A DNA stretch of 64,000 nucleotides from an uncultured Rhodocyclaceae bacterium (GTDB taxonomy: Bacteria; Pseudomonadota; Gammaproteobacteria; Burkholderiales; Rhodocyclaceae), in the NCBI GenBank assembly GCA_907163225.1, contig OU015322.1, forward strand, positions 3,322,501-3,386,500, in the 5' to 3' direction. This document shows, in pieces, positions 1-7,944 of this stretch; within the stretch, counting starts at the first letter, position 1; every line of letters begins with the position of its first letter. The translations under genes were made by a program, and so were the position numbers. The notes under the pieces are model-generated. The model was given only the letters and a program-made list of their open reading frames with translations, did not search any database and had not been told where the DNA came from.

Positions 1-947
1 TGATGCCGCTTTACATGCGCTTCGTGCGGGGTGTCGTTGATTCGTCCGACCTGCCGCTCAATGTCTCGCGTGAAATCCTGCAGCAGAGCAAGGATATCGA
101 TGGTATCCGCAGCGGCTGCACGCGCAAGGTGCTGGGCATGCTCGAAGACCTGGCCGAGAATGACAAGGAGAAATACACCAAGTTCTGGGAGGCTTTCGGC
201 GCTGTGCTCAAGGAAGGTGTCGGCGAGGATCATGCCAACAAGGAAAAGATCGCCGGCCTGATCCGTTTTGCTTCGACGCACAACGACACCCCGGAGCAGA
301 ACGTTTCGCTGGCCGACTATATCGGACGCATGAAAGAAGGCCAGGAGAAGATTTACTTCGTCACGGCCGATACCTTCAACGCTGCCAAGAACAGCCCGCA
401 CCTGGAAATCTTCCGCAAGAAGGGCATCGAAGTGCTGCTGCTGTCGGATCGCGTGGATGAGTGGGTCGTTGGCCACCTGACCGAGTTTGATAGCAAGCAC
501 CTGCAATCTGTCGCCAAGGGCGGTCTGGATCTGGGCAAGCTGGAAGATGAAGCCGAGAAGCAGGAAGCCGAGAAGGCTGCCGACGAGTACAAGGAGTTGC
601 TGGAGAAGGTGAAGACCTCGCTCGGGGACAAGGTCAAGGATGTTCGCGTCACCTATCGTCTGACCGATTCGCCGTCCTGTCTGGTGTCTGACGAGCACGA
701 CCCGTCGGGTAACCTGGCCCGCCTGATGAAGGCAGCTGGCCAGCCGATGCCGAATTCGAAGCCGATCCTTGAAATCAACCCGCAGCACCCGGCTGTCATG
801 CGCCTCAAGTACGAGGAAAGCCGTTTCGATGACTGGGCGGCGCTGCTGTTCGAACAGGCAACACTGGCCGAAGGTGGCCAGCTCGATGATCCCGCCGGTT
901 TCGTCAAGCGCATCAACGATCTGATGATGGCGCTGTCAGCGAAGTAA
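1..947 (+). CDS. htpG: Molecular chaperone HtpG (Hsp90), C-terminal part
   Basis: Partial gene, cut by the window start; the visible 314 residues are the 3' half of a protein normally about 630 aa long. The stretch [17 protein letters not shown] is the conserved Hsp90 middle-domain segment, followed by the rest of the middle domain and the C-terminal dimerisation domain. HtpG is a cytosolic ATP-dependent chaperone; the N-terminal ATPase domain lies outside the window. The reading frame is open from the first base, so the ATG at position 3 is internal and not a start. A strong terminator hairpin follows 30 bp after the stop codon. Confidence 0.97.
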   Translation, partial: MPLYMRFVRGVVDSSDLPLNVSREILQQSKDIDGIRSGCTRKVLGMLEDLAENDKEKYTKFWEAFGAVLKEGVGEDHANKEKIAGLIRFASTHNDTPEQNVSLADYIGRMKEGQEKIYFVTADTFNAAKNSPHLEIFRKKGIEVLLLSDRVDEWVVGHLTEFDSKHLQSVAKGGLDLGKLEDEAEKQEAEKAADEYKELLEKVKTSLGDKVKDVRVTYRLTDSPSCLVSDEHDPSGNLARLMKAAGQPMPNSKPILEINPQHPAVMRLKYEESRFDDWAALLFEQATLAEGGQLDDPAGFVKRINDLMMALSAK

Positions 948-975
948 TCTGCCGAATTTATCACGGCAACGAAAT

Positions 976-1002
976 AGGGCCGCCCTTGGGTGGCCCTTTT
1001 TT
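976..1002 (+). terminator. Rho-independent terminator of htpG
   Basis: GGGCC/GGCCC-type stem with a very short loop followed by six T residues, 29 bp after the htpG stop codon. Confidence 0.85.
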
Positions 1003-1010
1003 ACGAGTGG

Positions 1011-1040
1011 AAATTGGCATGAATTTCCGGTTGACCGTAG
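1011..1040 (+). repeat. Dispersed TTGACCGT repeat, copy 1
   Basis: Reads AAATTGGC, a short AT-rich spacer, then TTTCCGGTTGACCGTAG, matching the family core in the same order. It lies between the htpG terminator and the next gene. The 5' half is diverged. Confidence 0.7.
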
Positions 1041-1189
1041 CATTGGATGTCAGGTTTCGCGCCGCCTCGGCCGGCAAACCGGGTACACTGTCGTCCTTTC
1101 GAGAAACTGATTTCAGGCCGGTGTTTTCCGGCCTTTGACCCGCTGATTCCCCGCCGTTTCTCATTCCCCAGATATTCATAGGTACTCCG

Positions 1190-1678
1190 ATGCATCCAGT
1201 CCACGACGTTGACTCCCTTCTCATTCTCGCCACGGCGCTTTCTTCCAAGCGGCGGCCGGCGGAGCTGGTCGAGATCGTCGCGGCAGCCGATCTGCTGCAG
1301 AACAATATTCCCAACGAGGCCAAGCTGGTCGAGGCATTTGACCGGCTGGCCAAGAGTGGGCTGATCAAGGCGGAGGGCGGCGGTTTCGTGCTGACCGCTG
1401 TGGCGCAGGAGATCGTGACCGGCCTGCCGCGCAAGGCGGAAAACCCTGAGCGACTGTTCGCCATCAAGGACAGGCTATCGGAATACAACATCAAGGGCGA
1501 GCACGCCGGCGTTACCGTTGATCCTGCCGATGTGACCAAGGCCATTCTGGCCCATCGCGCCGCGGAGAAGACGACAGCCAAGAACCTGCTGGTGCCCAAG
1601 CCGAAGCCCGAGGCCGAAGTACACAAGCCGGGCCAGCGTCAGCGCAAGCCGATGCCGGCGCGCAAGCGTCGGGATTGA
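1190..1678 (+). CDS. Conserved hypothetical protein, winged-helix-like N-terminus
   Basis: 162 aa. The first 90 or so residues are predicted helical with a helix-turn-helix flavour (VEIVAAADLLQ, then AFDRLAKSGLIKAEGGGFVLT, which looks like the recognition helix and wing of a small winged-helix fold). The tail from about residue 130 is rich in Lys, Arg and Pro (PKPKPEAEVHKPGQRQRKP) and probably disordered and nucleic-acid binding. It ends 7 bp before dbpA, so the two are probably co-transcribed, which would fit an RNA- or DNA-binding accessory role; that role is inference from context. No family name is recognised with confidence. Confidence 0.75.
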   Translation: MHPVHDVDSLLILATALSSKRRPAELVEIVAAADLLQNNIPNEAKLVEAFDRLAKSGLIKAEGGGFVLTAVAQEIVTGLPRKAENPERLFAIKDRLSEYNIKGEHAGVTVDPADVTKAILAHRAAEKTTAKNLLVPKPKPEAEVHKPGQRQRKPMPARKRRD

Positions 1679-1685
1679 GCTGCGC

Positions 1686-3086
1686 ATGAGCGAGACTTCC
1701 ACCGCCAGCAACGCTTTTGACACGCTGCCCTTGTCGCCGGCCATGCTGGCCAACCTGGCGCAGCTTGAATACCTGAGCATGACGCCGATTCAGGCCGCCA
1801 GCCTGCCGCTGGCCCTGGCCGGCAACGACCTGATCGCCCAGGCCAAGACCGGCAGCGGCAAGACCGCCGCCTTCGGTCTGGCGCTGCTTAATCGCCTGAA
1901 CACCAGCCGTTTTGCCGTGCAGGCCATGGTGCTGTGCCCGACGCGCGAACTGGCCGATCAGGTGACCCAGGAAATCCGTCGTCTGGCCCGTTTTGAAGAG
2001 AACATCAAGGTGCTGTCGCTGGTCGGCGGCTCGACGCTGCGCAATCAGGCAAACAGCCTGGAGAACGGGGTGCATATCGTCGTCGGCACGCCGGGGCGCA
2101 TCATGGATCACATGGAGCGCGGTTATCTGAAGCTCGACGAACTGAATACCCTGGTCCTCGACGAAGCCGACCGCATGCTCGACATGGGCTTCCATGACGA
2201 CATCGCCTACGTCGCCAAGCGTTGCCCGGCGCAGCGCCAGACGCTGCTGTTCTCCGCCACCTATCCGGAAGGCATCGCCCAACTGGCCAAGCAGTTCCTG
2301 CGGCAGCCCAAGGAGGTCAAACTCCTCGAGCAGCACGAAGAAACCAAGATTCGCCAGCGCTTCTACGAGGTCAAGCACGAAGAGCGTCTCGACGCCGTCG
2401 TGCGCCTGCTCAAGCATTACCGCCCGGTCAGCACGCTGGCCTTCTGCGACACCAAGCAGCAGTGCCGCGATCTGGTCAATGTCCTGCGCCACGCCGGCAT
2501 TCATGCGCTGACGCTGAATGGTGACCTCGAGCAGCGCGAGCGCGATCAGGTGCTGATCCAGTTCGCCAACCGCAGTTGTTCGGTGCTCGTGGCGACCGAT
2601 GTGGCGGCGCGCGGCCTTGATATCGACCAGCTCGAAGCGGTCATCAACGTCGATGTGACGCCTGATCCGGAAATCCATATCCACCGCATCGGCCGCACCG
2701 GTCGTGGTGATGAGGAAGGCTGGGCGCTGAGCTTGTGCAGTTCGGGCGACCGTCGCCGCGTGGCAACCATCGCCGAGATGATGAAGTGCAAGCTCGACGT
2801 GCTCGACTTGAAAACGCTCGAAGTCACCGACGACTCGCCACTCGTGCCGCCGATGTCCACGCTGCTCATGCTTGGCGGGCGCAAGGACAAGATCCGGCCC
2901 GGCGACGTCATGGGCGCGCTGGCCGGCGAGGCTGGCCTGACCCGCGAGCAGGTCGGCAAGATCACGGTGACCGATCAGAGCACCTACGTCGCCGTGGCGC
3001 GCGGTGTGGCCAAGGACACGGTACGCAAGCTGTCGGCTGGCAAGGTCAAGGGCAAGACCGTCAAGGTACGGATTCTGACCAACTGA
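1686..3086 (+). CDS. dbpA: ATP-dependent RNA helicase DbpA (DEAD-box)
   Basis: 466 aa with the complete DEAD-box set: Q motif near residue 34, Walker A AKTGSGKT (53-60), PTRELA (85-90), GTPGR, DEAD (159-162), SAT (190-192), ARGLDI and HRIGRTGR. The last 75 residues match the DbpA RNA-binding domain that recognises 23S rRNA hairpin 92; this extension separates DbpA from RhlE/SrmB-type helicases. Cytosolic; acts in 50S subunit assembly. It follows the winged-helix-like gene with 7 bp between them and ends at a strong hairpin. Confidence 0.95.
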   Translation: MSETSTASNAFDTLPLSPAMLANLAQLEYLSMTPIQAASLPLALAGNDLIAQAKTGSGKTAAFGLALLNRLNTSRFAVQAMVLCPTRELADQVTQEIRRLARFEENIKVLSLVGGSTLRNQANSLENGVHIVVGTPGRIMDHMERGYLKLDELNTLVLDEADRMLDMGFHDDIAYVAKRCPAQRQTLLFSATYPEGIAQLAKQFLRQPKEVKLLEQHEETKIRQRFYEVKHEERLDAVVRLLKHYRPVSTLAFCDTKQQCRDLVNVLRHAGIHALTLNGDLEQRERDQVLIQFANRSCSVLVATDVAARGLDIDQLEAVINVDVTPDPEIHIHRIGRTGRGDEEGWALSLCSSGDRRRVATIAEMMKCKLDVLDLKTLEVTDDSPLVPPMSTLLMLGGRKDKIRPGDVMGALAGEAGLTREQVGKITVTDQSTYVAVARGVAKDTVRKLSAGKVKGKTVKVRILTN

Positions 3087-3095
3087 GCGGTTCTG

Positions 3096-3122
3096 AAATC
3101 ACGCCAGCCATTGGCGTGATTT
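3096..3122 (+). terminator. Terminator hairpin after dbpA, fused to repeat copy 2
   Basis: Perfect 10-bp inverted repeat AAATCACGCC / GGCGTGATTT with a 7-nt loop. The T-rich tract that follows (TTTCAATTTT) is the 5' end of the dispersed repeat, so the repeat supplies the U-tract. Confidence 0.8.
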
Positions 3123-3157
3123 CAATTTTGGCCGGTTTTTCCGGTTGACCGTGGAAG
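3119..3157 (+). repeat. Dispersed TTGACCGT repeat, copy 2
   Basis: Near-consensus copy: ATTTCAATTTTGGCCG, then a T-run, CCGGTTGACCGTGGAAGT. It starts inside the right arm of the dbpA hairpin. The GTGGAAGT ending is shared with the copy at 24282. Confidence 0.92.
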
Positions 3158-3189
3158 TTGGTTGGCGTCGCTCACCGCCGGCTTCCTAC

Positions 3190-3987
3190 CTAAAACTCAT
3201 AGGTCACAGCAACGACGCCGGTGGTCGATGTCGCTTGGCGCGTCAGCGGGCTGTCTTTGGCATCACCTTGCAGGCTGCTGACTGACACGGTGGTCAGGAT
3301 CGTGATGCTCGGTGTGATCAGATAGCTCAGTGACGCGTTGGCGCGAATGTCGCGCAGGCCGAATTCTGGGCGGTATGCCGCGTAGCCACTTGATGCAGCC
3401 TGAGCCGTGCTAACGCCAAAATACGACTGCATGTATTCGTCGTTGGCCAGCGTCATGCTGGCGCCGAAACCGAGGCGCCAGAGCGGCGACAACTTTGTCG
3501 AATAGCCCGCACCGAGATCGATGACCATCCCCGCGCTGTCATTGCCCGAGCCGTAACGCAGCGACGAGGTCAGGGTGATTTCCTTGTTGAGCGAGTAGTT
3601 CAGGAAGGCGCCCAGCTCTGGCTTTGGGTCGATATCGCCCATGCCGCGCAGCGCATTCGAACGGCTCTCGTCGCGCCCGAAATCAGCGGTGATGCGCAGG
3701 CCATACTGCAATTCCCGAGTCTGACCAAAATTGTAGCCGACGCCATTTCGCGTGCCGGCAAACCAGCCGTTGCGCCACTGGTAATCGATCCCCGGCAGAA
3801 CCAGCGTTCGCCGTTCGTCGGCGCCCTGGTAAGCCATGCCGGCGATGACGGCCAGCCCGACGGAGCCACGATCCTTTTCAGCAGAGCCGCCGGCGAGGCG
3901 AACGGCATCAAACGCCTGGGCAAACGCATTGGGTGCCGCGAGCGAAAGCAGGCCGATTACGGCGAGGAATTTGAGTGGATTTTTCAT
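3190..3987 (-). CDS. MipA/OmpV-family outer membrane protein
   Basis: 265 aa from the ATG at 3987, which is preceded by GGAGTC; an upstream in-frame ATG at 4089 would add a stretch without signal-peptide character. Residues 1-23 form a signal peptide (MKNPLKFLAVIGLLSLAAPNAFA). The mature part alternates hydrophobic and polar residues, repeats GLRITADFGRDESR-type strands and ends in Phe (VTYEF), as a beta-barrel outer membrane protein does. The pattern fits MipA/OmpV proteins, which scaffold murein enzymes or act as small porins. The exact role is unknown. It is last in a run of minus-strand genes. Confidence 0.8.
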   Translation of the reverse strand: MKNPLKFLAVIGLLSLAAPNAFAQAFDAVRLAGGSAEKDRGSVGLAVIAGMAYQGADERRTLVLPGIDYQWRNGWFAGTRNGVGYNFGQTRELQYGLRITADFGRDESRSNALRGMGDIDPKPELGAFLNYSLNKEITLTSSLRYGSGNDSAGMVIDLGAGYSTKLSPLWRLGFGASMTLANDEYMQSYFGVSTAQAASSGYAAYRPEFGLRDIRANASLSYLITPSITILTTVSVSSLQGDAKDSPLTRQATSTTGVVAVTYEF

Positions 3988-4031
3988 GGGGACTCCGTTG
4001 AGAAATGACTGACTGACAAATTGGATCGAGG

Positions 4032-5369
4032 CTACATCACGCGCAGGGTCAAACCGCTTGACCCAGCCACTTCCTGCATATTTACGCATGCATTCAATCG
4101 GGCCGCCAGCAAATAAAGCCCGCCCAGCTTTCGATGCAGAAAGAGCGCATCGGCCGGCGGCGTATGCCAGAAATCGCGATCCATGCCGAGCACCATGCCG
4201 GCATCGCGGATGCGGATGCCGAGATCGGAGCGGCCAAAGTCATATTCGCCGGGGTGGCTCAGCGGTTCGCACGCCAAAGCAAAAATGTCGAGCACGGCCT
4301 GACGCTGGCCTTCCTTGATGTCCTGCTGAAAATAGCCGATGGCCATCGCGGCCTCGTTCATCCCCTGCCGGTCATTGCGCATGGCGCTGGTCATCAGGTG
4401 TCGATAACTGTCGATCATCGCCGCCGGATAGGCGCGGGTGGCGCCGAAGTCGAGCAGGATGAGCTGCTGCGATGCCGCGGCGTAGCGATAATTGGCAAAA
4501 TTCGGGTCGGTCTGGATCAGCCGGAATTCGAAAATTTCGCGAAACAGCAGGCGGAAAAGCCGGCTCACAATGCGGTCGCGTTCGGCCTGCCGCAGGTGGA
4601 TCAAGGTTTCCACCGCATCGCCGTCGAGGCGCGTCATGGCCAGGATGTTTTCCGTCGTCAGATCGTCGTGCATTTCCGGCACCATGAACTCATCGGCATC
4701 GGCCAGCAGGTCGGAAAACTGCATCATGCAGGCGCCTTCGCGGCGGTAGTTGGCCTCGTCGTGCAACTGCTTTTTTGCTTCGTCGAGCAGCGGCTTGATG
4801 TTCAGCGACTTCGGCAGCAGGCCAGAAACCCGGAGCAGGGTGGCGACGTTGTCGACATCGCTGTCAATGCTGCGGCGGATGCCGGGGTACTGGATCTTGA
4901 CCGCGACCTTTCGTCCATCCTTGCGTTGCCCGAAATGCACCTGACCAATCGAGGCCGCCGCCATCGGGGTGAAGGAGAAACGCTCGAAATGCCGATCCCA
5001 GCCCTCGCCCCAGTTGGCGTTGAGGGCGCTGACAACCTGGCTCATCGGCATCGCGATGGCATCGGCGCGCAGCCGGGAGAGGATTTCGGCCAGTTCCGGC
5101 GGCAACAGCTCGCCGGCATCCATCGACAGCAACTGTCCGACCTTCATCGCCGCGCCGCGCAGTTGTGCCAGTTGATCGGCCACGCGGCGCGCGTTGGCCG
5201 GCGTCAGCAACAGTTGATGCATTTGCGGCCGCTTGCCCTGGGCAAATTGGCGGGCGCCCTCAGCCAGCATGTTGCCGGCCACGCCACCAGCCAGTGAACC
5301 CAGCCGGGCCAGGCGCGACAAGCGGCCATGGGGAACGGAAGACGACTTCCTTACCGGCTCATCGACCAT
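4032..5369 (-). CDS. ABC1/UbiB-family atypical kinase
   Basis: 445 aa from the ATG at 5369. Family motifs are all visible: the KxGQ motif KVGQ (76-79), the Ala-rich loop AAAS (137-140) that replaces the glycine loop of ordinary kinases, the VAVK lysine (158), a catalytic-loop variant TDPNFANY and the metal-binding DFG in LLLDFGATRA. UbiB-like proteins are ATPases/kinases linked to ubiquinone or lipid metabolism. This one has no C-terminal transmembrane pair and sits in a stress-type cluster rather than with ubi genes, so it is a UbiB paralogue and not ubiB. Its start overlaps the end of the next gene upstream by 11 bp. Confidence 0.88.
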   Translation of the reverse strand: MVDEPVRKSSSVPHGRLSRLARLGSLAGGVAGNMLAEGARQFAQGKRPQMHQLLLTPANARRVADQLAQLRGAAMKVGQLLSMDAGELLPPELAEILSRLRADAIAMPMSQVVSALNANWGEGWDRHFERFSFTPMAAASIGQVHFGQRKDGRKVAVKIQYPGIRRSIDSDVDNVATLLRVSGLLPKSLNIKPLLDEAKKQLHDEANYRREGACMMQFSDLLADADEFMVPEMHDDLTTENILAMTRLDGDAVETLIHLRQAERDRIVSRLFRLLFREIFEFRLIQTDPNFANYRYAAASQQLILLDFGATRAYPAAMIDSYRHLMTSAMRNDRQGMNEAAMAIGYFQQDIKEGQRQAVLDIFALACEPLSHPGEYDFGRSDLGIRIRDAGMVLGMDRDFWHTPPADALFLHRKLGGLYLLAARLNACVNMQEVAGSSGLTLRVM

Positions 5370-5718
5370 GCGGCTTCCCGTGTGGCTTCCATTTCGGTGG
5401 CGCATCCAGCGACTCAGCTTCGTTGAGCGGATAGGCGTCGGCGACATAGGCCGGGCCTTTCATCATCATAACGATGAAGGCGGCAATGCCGACGGTGAAC
5501 ACCACCGTCCAGTGCAGGATGATCAGGCTGATGACGTAAATGTCGGTAGTCATGACGGTGAGTGAATTCTCAGGACTGTCGATGAGGCGCGCCATCAGTG
5601 AGGGGATCGCAAGCGACAACGTGCCCAGAAAAAATGCCTTGGGGAGCAGACGGATAACGACGCGTTCCTTGCCGGCCGGTGCGCGGGAGAATCCGGGCAA
5701 ACGATTGAACAAGTTCAT
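5359..5718 (-). CDS. Small two-helix membrane protein, unknown function
   Basis: 119 aa. Hydrophobic segments near residues 27-46 and 60-87 (YVISLIILHWTVVFTVGIAA) indicate two transmembrane helices with a short polar tail rich in Pro, Lys and His. No family recognised. It overlaps the UbiB-like kinase gene by 11 bp and follows the DUF3429 gene by 27 bp, so it belongs to the SDR-DUF3429-kinase operon read leftwards from the operator at 7048. Confidence 0.7.
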   Translation of the reverse strand: MNLFNRLPGFSRAPAGKERVVIRLLPKAFFLGTLSLAIPSLMARLIDSPENSLTVMTTDIYVISLIILHWTVVFTVGIAAFIVMMMKGPAYVADAYPLNEAESLDAPPKWKPHGKPHGR

Positions 5719-5745
5719 GATAGGTCCTTCAAATTTGTTGCCAAG

Positions 5746-6204
5746 TTAAAAATAACTTGAGAAAGCGCCACCAACCAGACAAACAATAGCGACAATACTC
5801 AGGCGCAAGCGAAGCGGCAGATACCAGCCCGGTAGTGTCACCTGGTCGGCCAGCCGGCGGTCCTGCAGGTAATGGGCAACAAAGCCGAACACCAGCAGCG
5901 GCGCAGCAAGGAGTGGCGAGAACAGAAGAGCCGGCCAGGCAATAAGCGCTGGCACCACGCTCCAAACAAACCAAGCCGAGCGCTGACGTTCTGAAAGATC
6001 AGGCAGGATCATCGCCATGCCCCAATGCAGCGCGCCGATAAAACTCAGGATGATGGCCCCGTAGGCGTAGAGAGCATCGCTCCAGACTGCGCCGTGATGA
6101 TCAATAAGGCTGGCCGGCATCAGAACCAGAAAAGGGAGAAGGCCGCCGTAGCCAAGCCAGGCCACGCTAGTCGGCAGGGTGGAGGATTTTGCGTCATTCA
6201 TCAT
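5746..6204 (-). CDS. DUF3429-family membrane protein
   Basis: About 152 aa with five hydrophobic segments. The segment GAIILSFIGALHWGMAM is the hallmark of DUF3429. Start taken at the ATG at 6204 (ATG 6201 is equally possible) because GAGG lies just upstream; the GTG at 6213 would start inside the stop of the preceding SDR gene. Integral inner membrane protein of unknown function. Translational coupling with the SDR gene is likely, since their ends nearly touch. Confidence 0.82.
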   Translation of the reverse strand: MMNDAKSSTLPTSVAWLGYGGLLPFLVLMPASLIDHHGAVWSDALYAYGAIILSFIGALHWGMAMILPDLSERQRSAWFVWSVVPALIAWPALLFSPLLAAPLLVFGFVAHYLQDRRLADQVTLPGWYLPLRLRLSIVAIVCLVGGAFSSYF

Positions 6205-6209
6205 TGACC

Positions 6210-6950
6210 TCACTTAACCAAGGGGCGGATGCTGGAAAATCCGCCGTCGAGCGACCAGACCTGCCCGGTGATGCGGGCGGCCGAATCGGAAAGTAGCCAA
6301 ACCATCAGTTCGGCCAGTTCATCCGGCGAGCCGATGCCGGGAAGCGGATACTGCCGGGCGGCACCTTCGCGGGCGGCCGGGTTGGCGATCACGCTCGCCG
6401 AAGCCGGCGTTTCCATAATGCCGGGTGCCACAGCGTTGATACGGATGGCGTTGGCGGCGTAGCTGGCTGCGGTTCCCCGAACCAAACCCTCCAGCCCTGC
6501 CTTGGCGGCGGCGACTGCTTCGTGGTTGGGCGTGCCGATGCGCGCTGCGGCCGATGAAACCAATATGGCTGCACCAGGGCTGCGGGCCTCGCGCAAGGCG
6601 CCGACGAATGCTGACAGGGTGTGGAAGGCACTGATCAGATTGGCGCTCAGACAATCGTTGAAATCCGCCTCACTCATCCGATGCATGGCGCCAAGGCGAA
6701 TATTGCCGACGCAATGGGCCAGTGCGGTGGGCAGCATCTGGTGGTCTTTCGCTACTTGCAGAATCTGCCTGGCACCTGCCACAGTCGAGCAATCGGCGGC
6801 CACTTGCAGGTGCTGGTCGCCGAAAGCTTCCGCCAAGTGCTCTGCGTGGCGGCTAGCGACAATCAGTTGCCAGCCCTGAGTGGCGAGTCGCGCCACCACG
6901 GCACGCCCGACACCGCCGGCGGCGCCTGTGACCAGTGCGATTTTGCTCAT
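6210..6950 (-). CDS. SDR-family protein lacking the catalytic tyrosine
   Basis: 246 aa with a classical Rossmann nucleotide-binding start (TGAAGGVG, 8-15), the catalytic Ser at 133 (VSSAA) and the Lys at 150, but the YxxxK tyrosine is Val146 (VAAAK). The substrate loop NAVAPGIMETP and the C-terminal ITGQVWSLDGG motif are intact. The fold and NAD(P) binding are therefore kept while ordinary dehydrogenase chemistry is doubtful. It is the first gene of a leftward operon (SDR, DUF3429, small membrane protein, UbiB-like kinase) and is divergent from the lipocalin gene; the shared 164-bp spacer holds one TTGTCTAGGACAA operator. Confidence 0.85.
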   Translation of the reverse strand: MSKIALVTGAAGGVGRAVVARLATQGWQLIVASRHAEHLAEAFGDQHLQVAADCSTVAGARQILQVAKDHQMLPTALAHCVGNIRLGAMHRMSEADFNDCLSANLISAFHTLSAFVGALREARSPGAAILVSSAAARIGTPNHEAVAAAKAGLEGLVRGTAASYAANAIRINAVAPGIMETPASASVIANPAAREGAARQYPLPGIGSPDELAELMVWLLSDSAARITGQVWSLDGGFSSIRPLVK

Positions 6951-7047
6951 TTAGGCTCCTTTGCGGGTTTGTGTTTCGTCCAGCTCTACAACGATTAATA
7001 AAAGACATATTTGCTGCTCTGATTGCTGAAGTGATTGTATTGCAGTT

Positions 7048-7060
7048 TTGTCTAGGACAA
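7048..7060. promoter_or_regulatory. TTGTCTAGGACAA operator, site 1
   Basis: Near-palindrome (arms TTGTC and GACAA) with flanking T on the left and AAT on the right. It lies midway between the divergent SDR and lipocalin genes, 54 bp upstream of the lipocalin start. The same 13 bases recur at 7865 and 21101. Confidence 0.8.
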
Positions 7061-7114
7061 AATAGCGATAATACCGTTCAATGACAATTTCAGTTTTTTT
7101 CCGAAAGTCCCTAC

Positions 7115-7657
7115 ATGCCCTCCATTCACGCTGCCATCCTCGCCCTGGTTTTCTCACTGACACTGGGTGCTTGTTCGACTGTTCCGCCCGAGGGTCTGCG
7201 CCCGGTTACCTCGTTCGACATCAATCGCTATCTCGGGCAGTGGTATGAAATCGCCCGGCTTGATCATTCGTTCGAGCGCGGCATGAGCGACGTCAGTGCC
7301 ACCTACCTGCTGCAGGATGACGGAAGCGTCAAGGTCATCAATCGGGGTTACGACACGCAACGGCAGGCATGGAAGGAGGCTATCGGCCGCGCCCTTTTCA
7401 GGGGTGACATTGGAACTGGTTCTCTCAAGGTATCGTTCTTTGGCCCATTTTATGGTGGCTATCATGTGATAGCGCTGGATCAGAACTATCGTTGGTCGCT
7501 CGTCGCCGGGCCGGATCGCGAATATTTGTGGATTCTCGCCCGCGAAAAGTCGCTCTCCGCCGACATTCGTGCGAAGCTGGTCAGCCAGGCCAGAGAGTTC
7601 GGCTTTGCCACCGATAGGCTGATATGGGTCGATCATCAACGTTCTGAGGGGCAATGA
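7115..7657 (+). CDS. blc: Lipocalin-family lipoprotein (Blc-like)
   Basis: 180 aa. Signal peptide with lipobox LGAC (Cys20), then the lipocalin signature INRYLGQWYEIARL with the conserved GxWY, and the second motif YGGYHVIALD. Blc-type lipocalins are membrane-anchored carriers of lysophospholipids or fatty acids induced under envelope or oxidative stress. Length is normal for the family. Divergent from the SDR gene, with a TTGTCTAGGACAA operator in between, so it is likely controlled together with that operon. Confidence 0.92.
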   Translation: MPSIHAAILALVFSLTLGACSTVPPEGLRPVTSFDINRYLGQWYEIARLDHSFERGMSDVSATYLLQDDGSVKVINRGYDTQRQAWKEAIGRALFRGDIGTGSLKVSFFGPFYGGYHVIALDQNYRWSLVAGPDREYLWILAREKSLSADIRAKLVSQAREFGFATDRLIWVDHQRSEGQ

Positions 7658-7864
7658 CCATTCGATTGGCCCCGGTCGCATCTTTGGCTCGCCCTGCAGC
7701 CTGCGTGGCGTGATGCCTGATGGCCATTCGCGTGCTGGACAATATTTCCGCATTCTGGCACTCCGCTGACCAAGGGGGCCAGACATGCGCCACACGCTTG
7801 CCCGCGCGATAAGTGAAATTTGGTTTCTGTTGGAACTTCTTGTGTTTTGAGTTTGTCTCTGTAA

Positions 7865-7877
7865 TTGTCTAGGACAA
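7865..7877. promoter_or_regulatory. TTGTCTAGGACAA operator, site 2
   Basis: Exact copy of the 13-mer with the same AAAAT on its right, in the 287-bp gap upstream of the hydrolase lipoprotein gene; a second TTGTCT half-site lies at 7853. I see no other gene or structure in that gap. Confidence 0.8.
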
Positions 7878-7944
7878 AATTAAGTTCGTTTGGGCTCGCC
7901 AAAACGAGGCGTCATACGTAGAAACACAAATTGGAGGGGCTGCC

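Noticed and set aside
1512-2684. 390-codon antisense frame across dbpA
   Set aside because: Shadow of the dbpA codon pattern in GC-rich DNA; product has no family features.
4134-5297. 387-codon antisense frame across the UbiB-like kinase
   Set aside because: Shadow frame; the opposite strand carries all kinase motifs.
5742-5759. Palindrome CAAGTTA-AAAA-TAACTTG across the DUF3429 stop codon
   Set aside because: AT-only stem of seven base pairs with no T-run in the right place; no support as operator or terminator.
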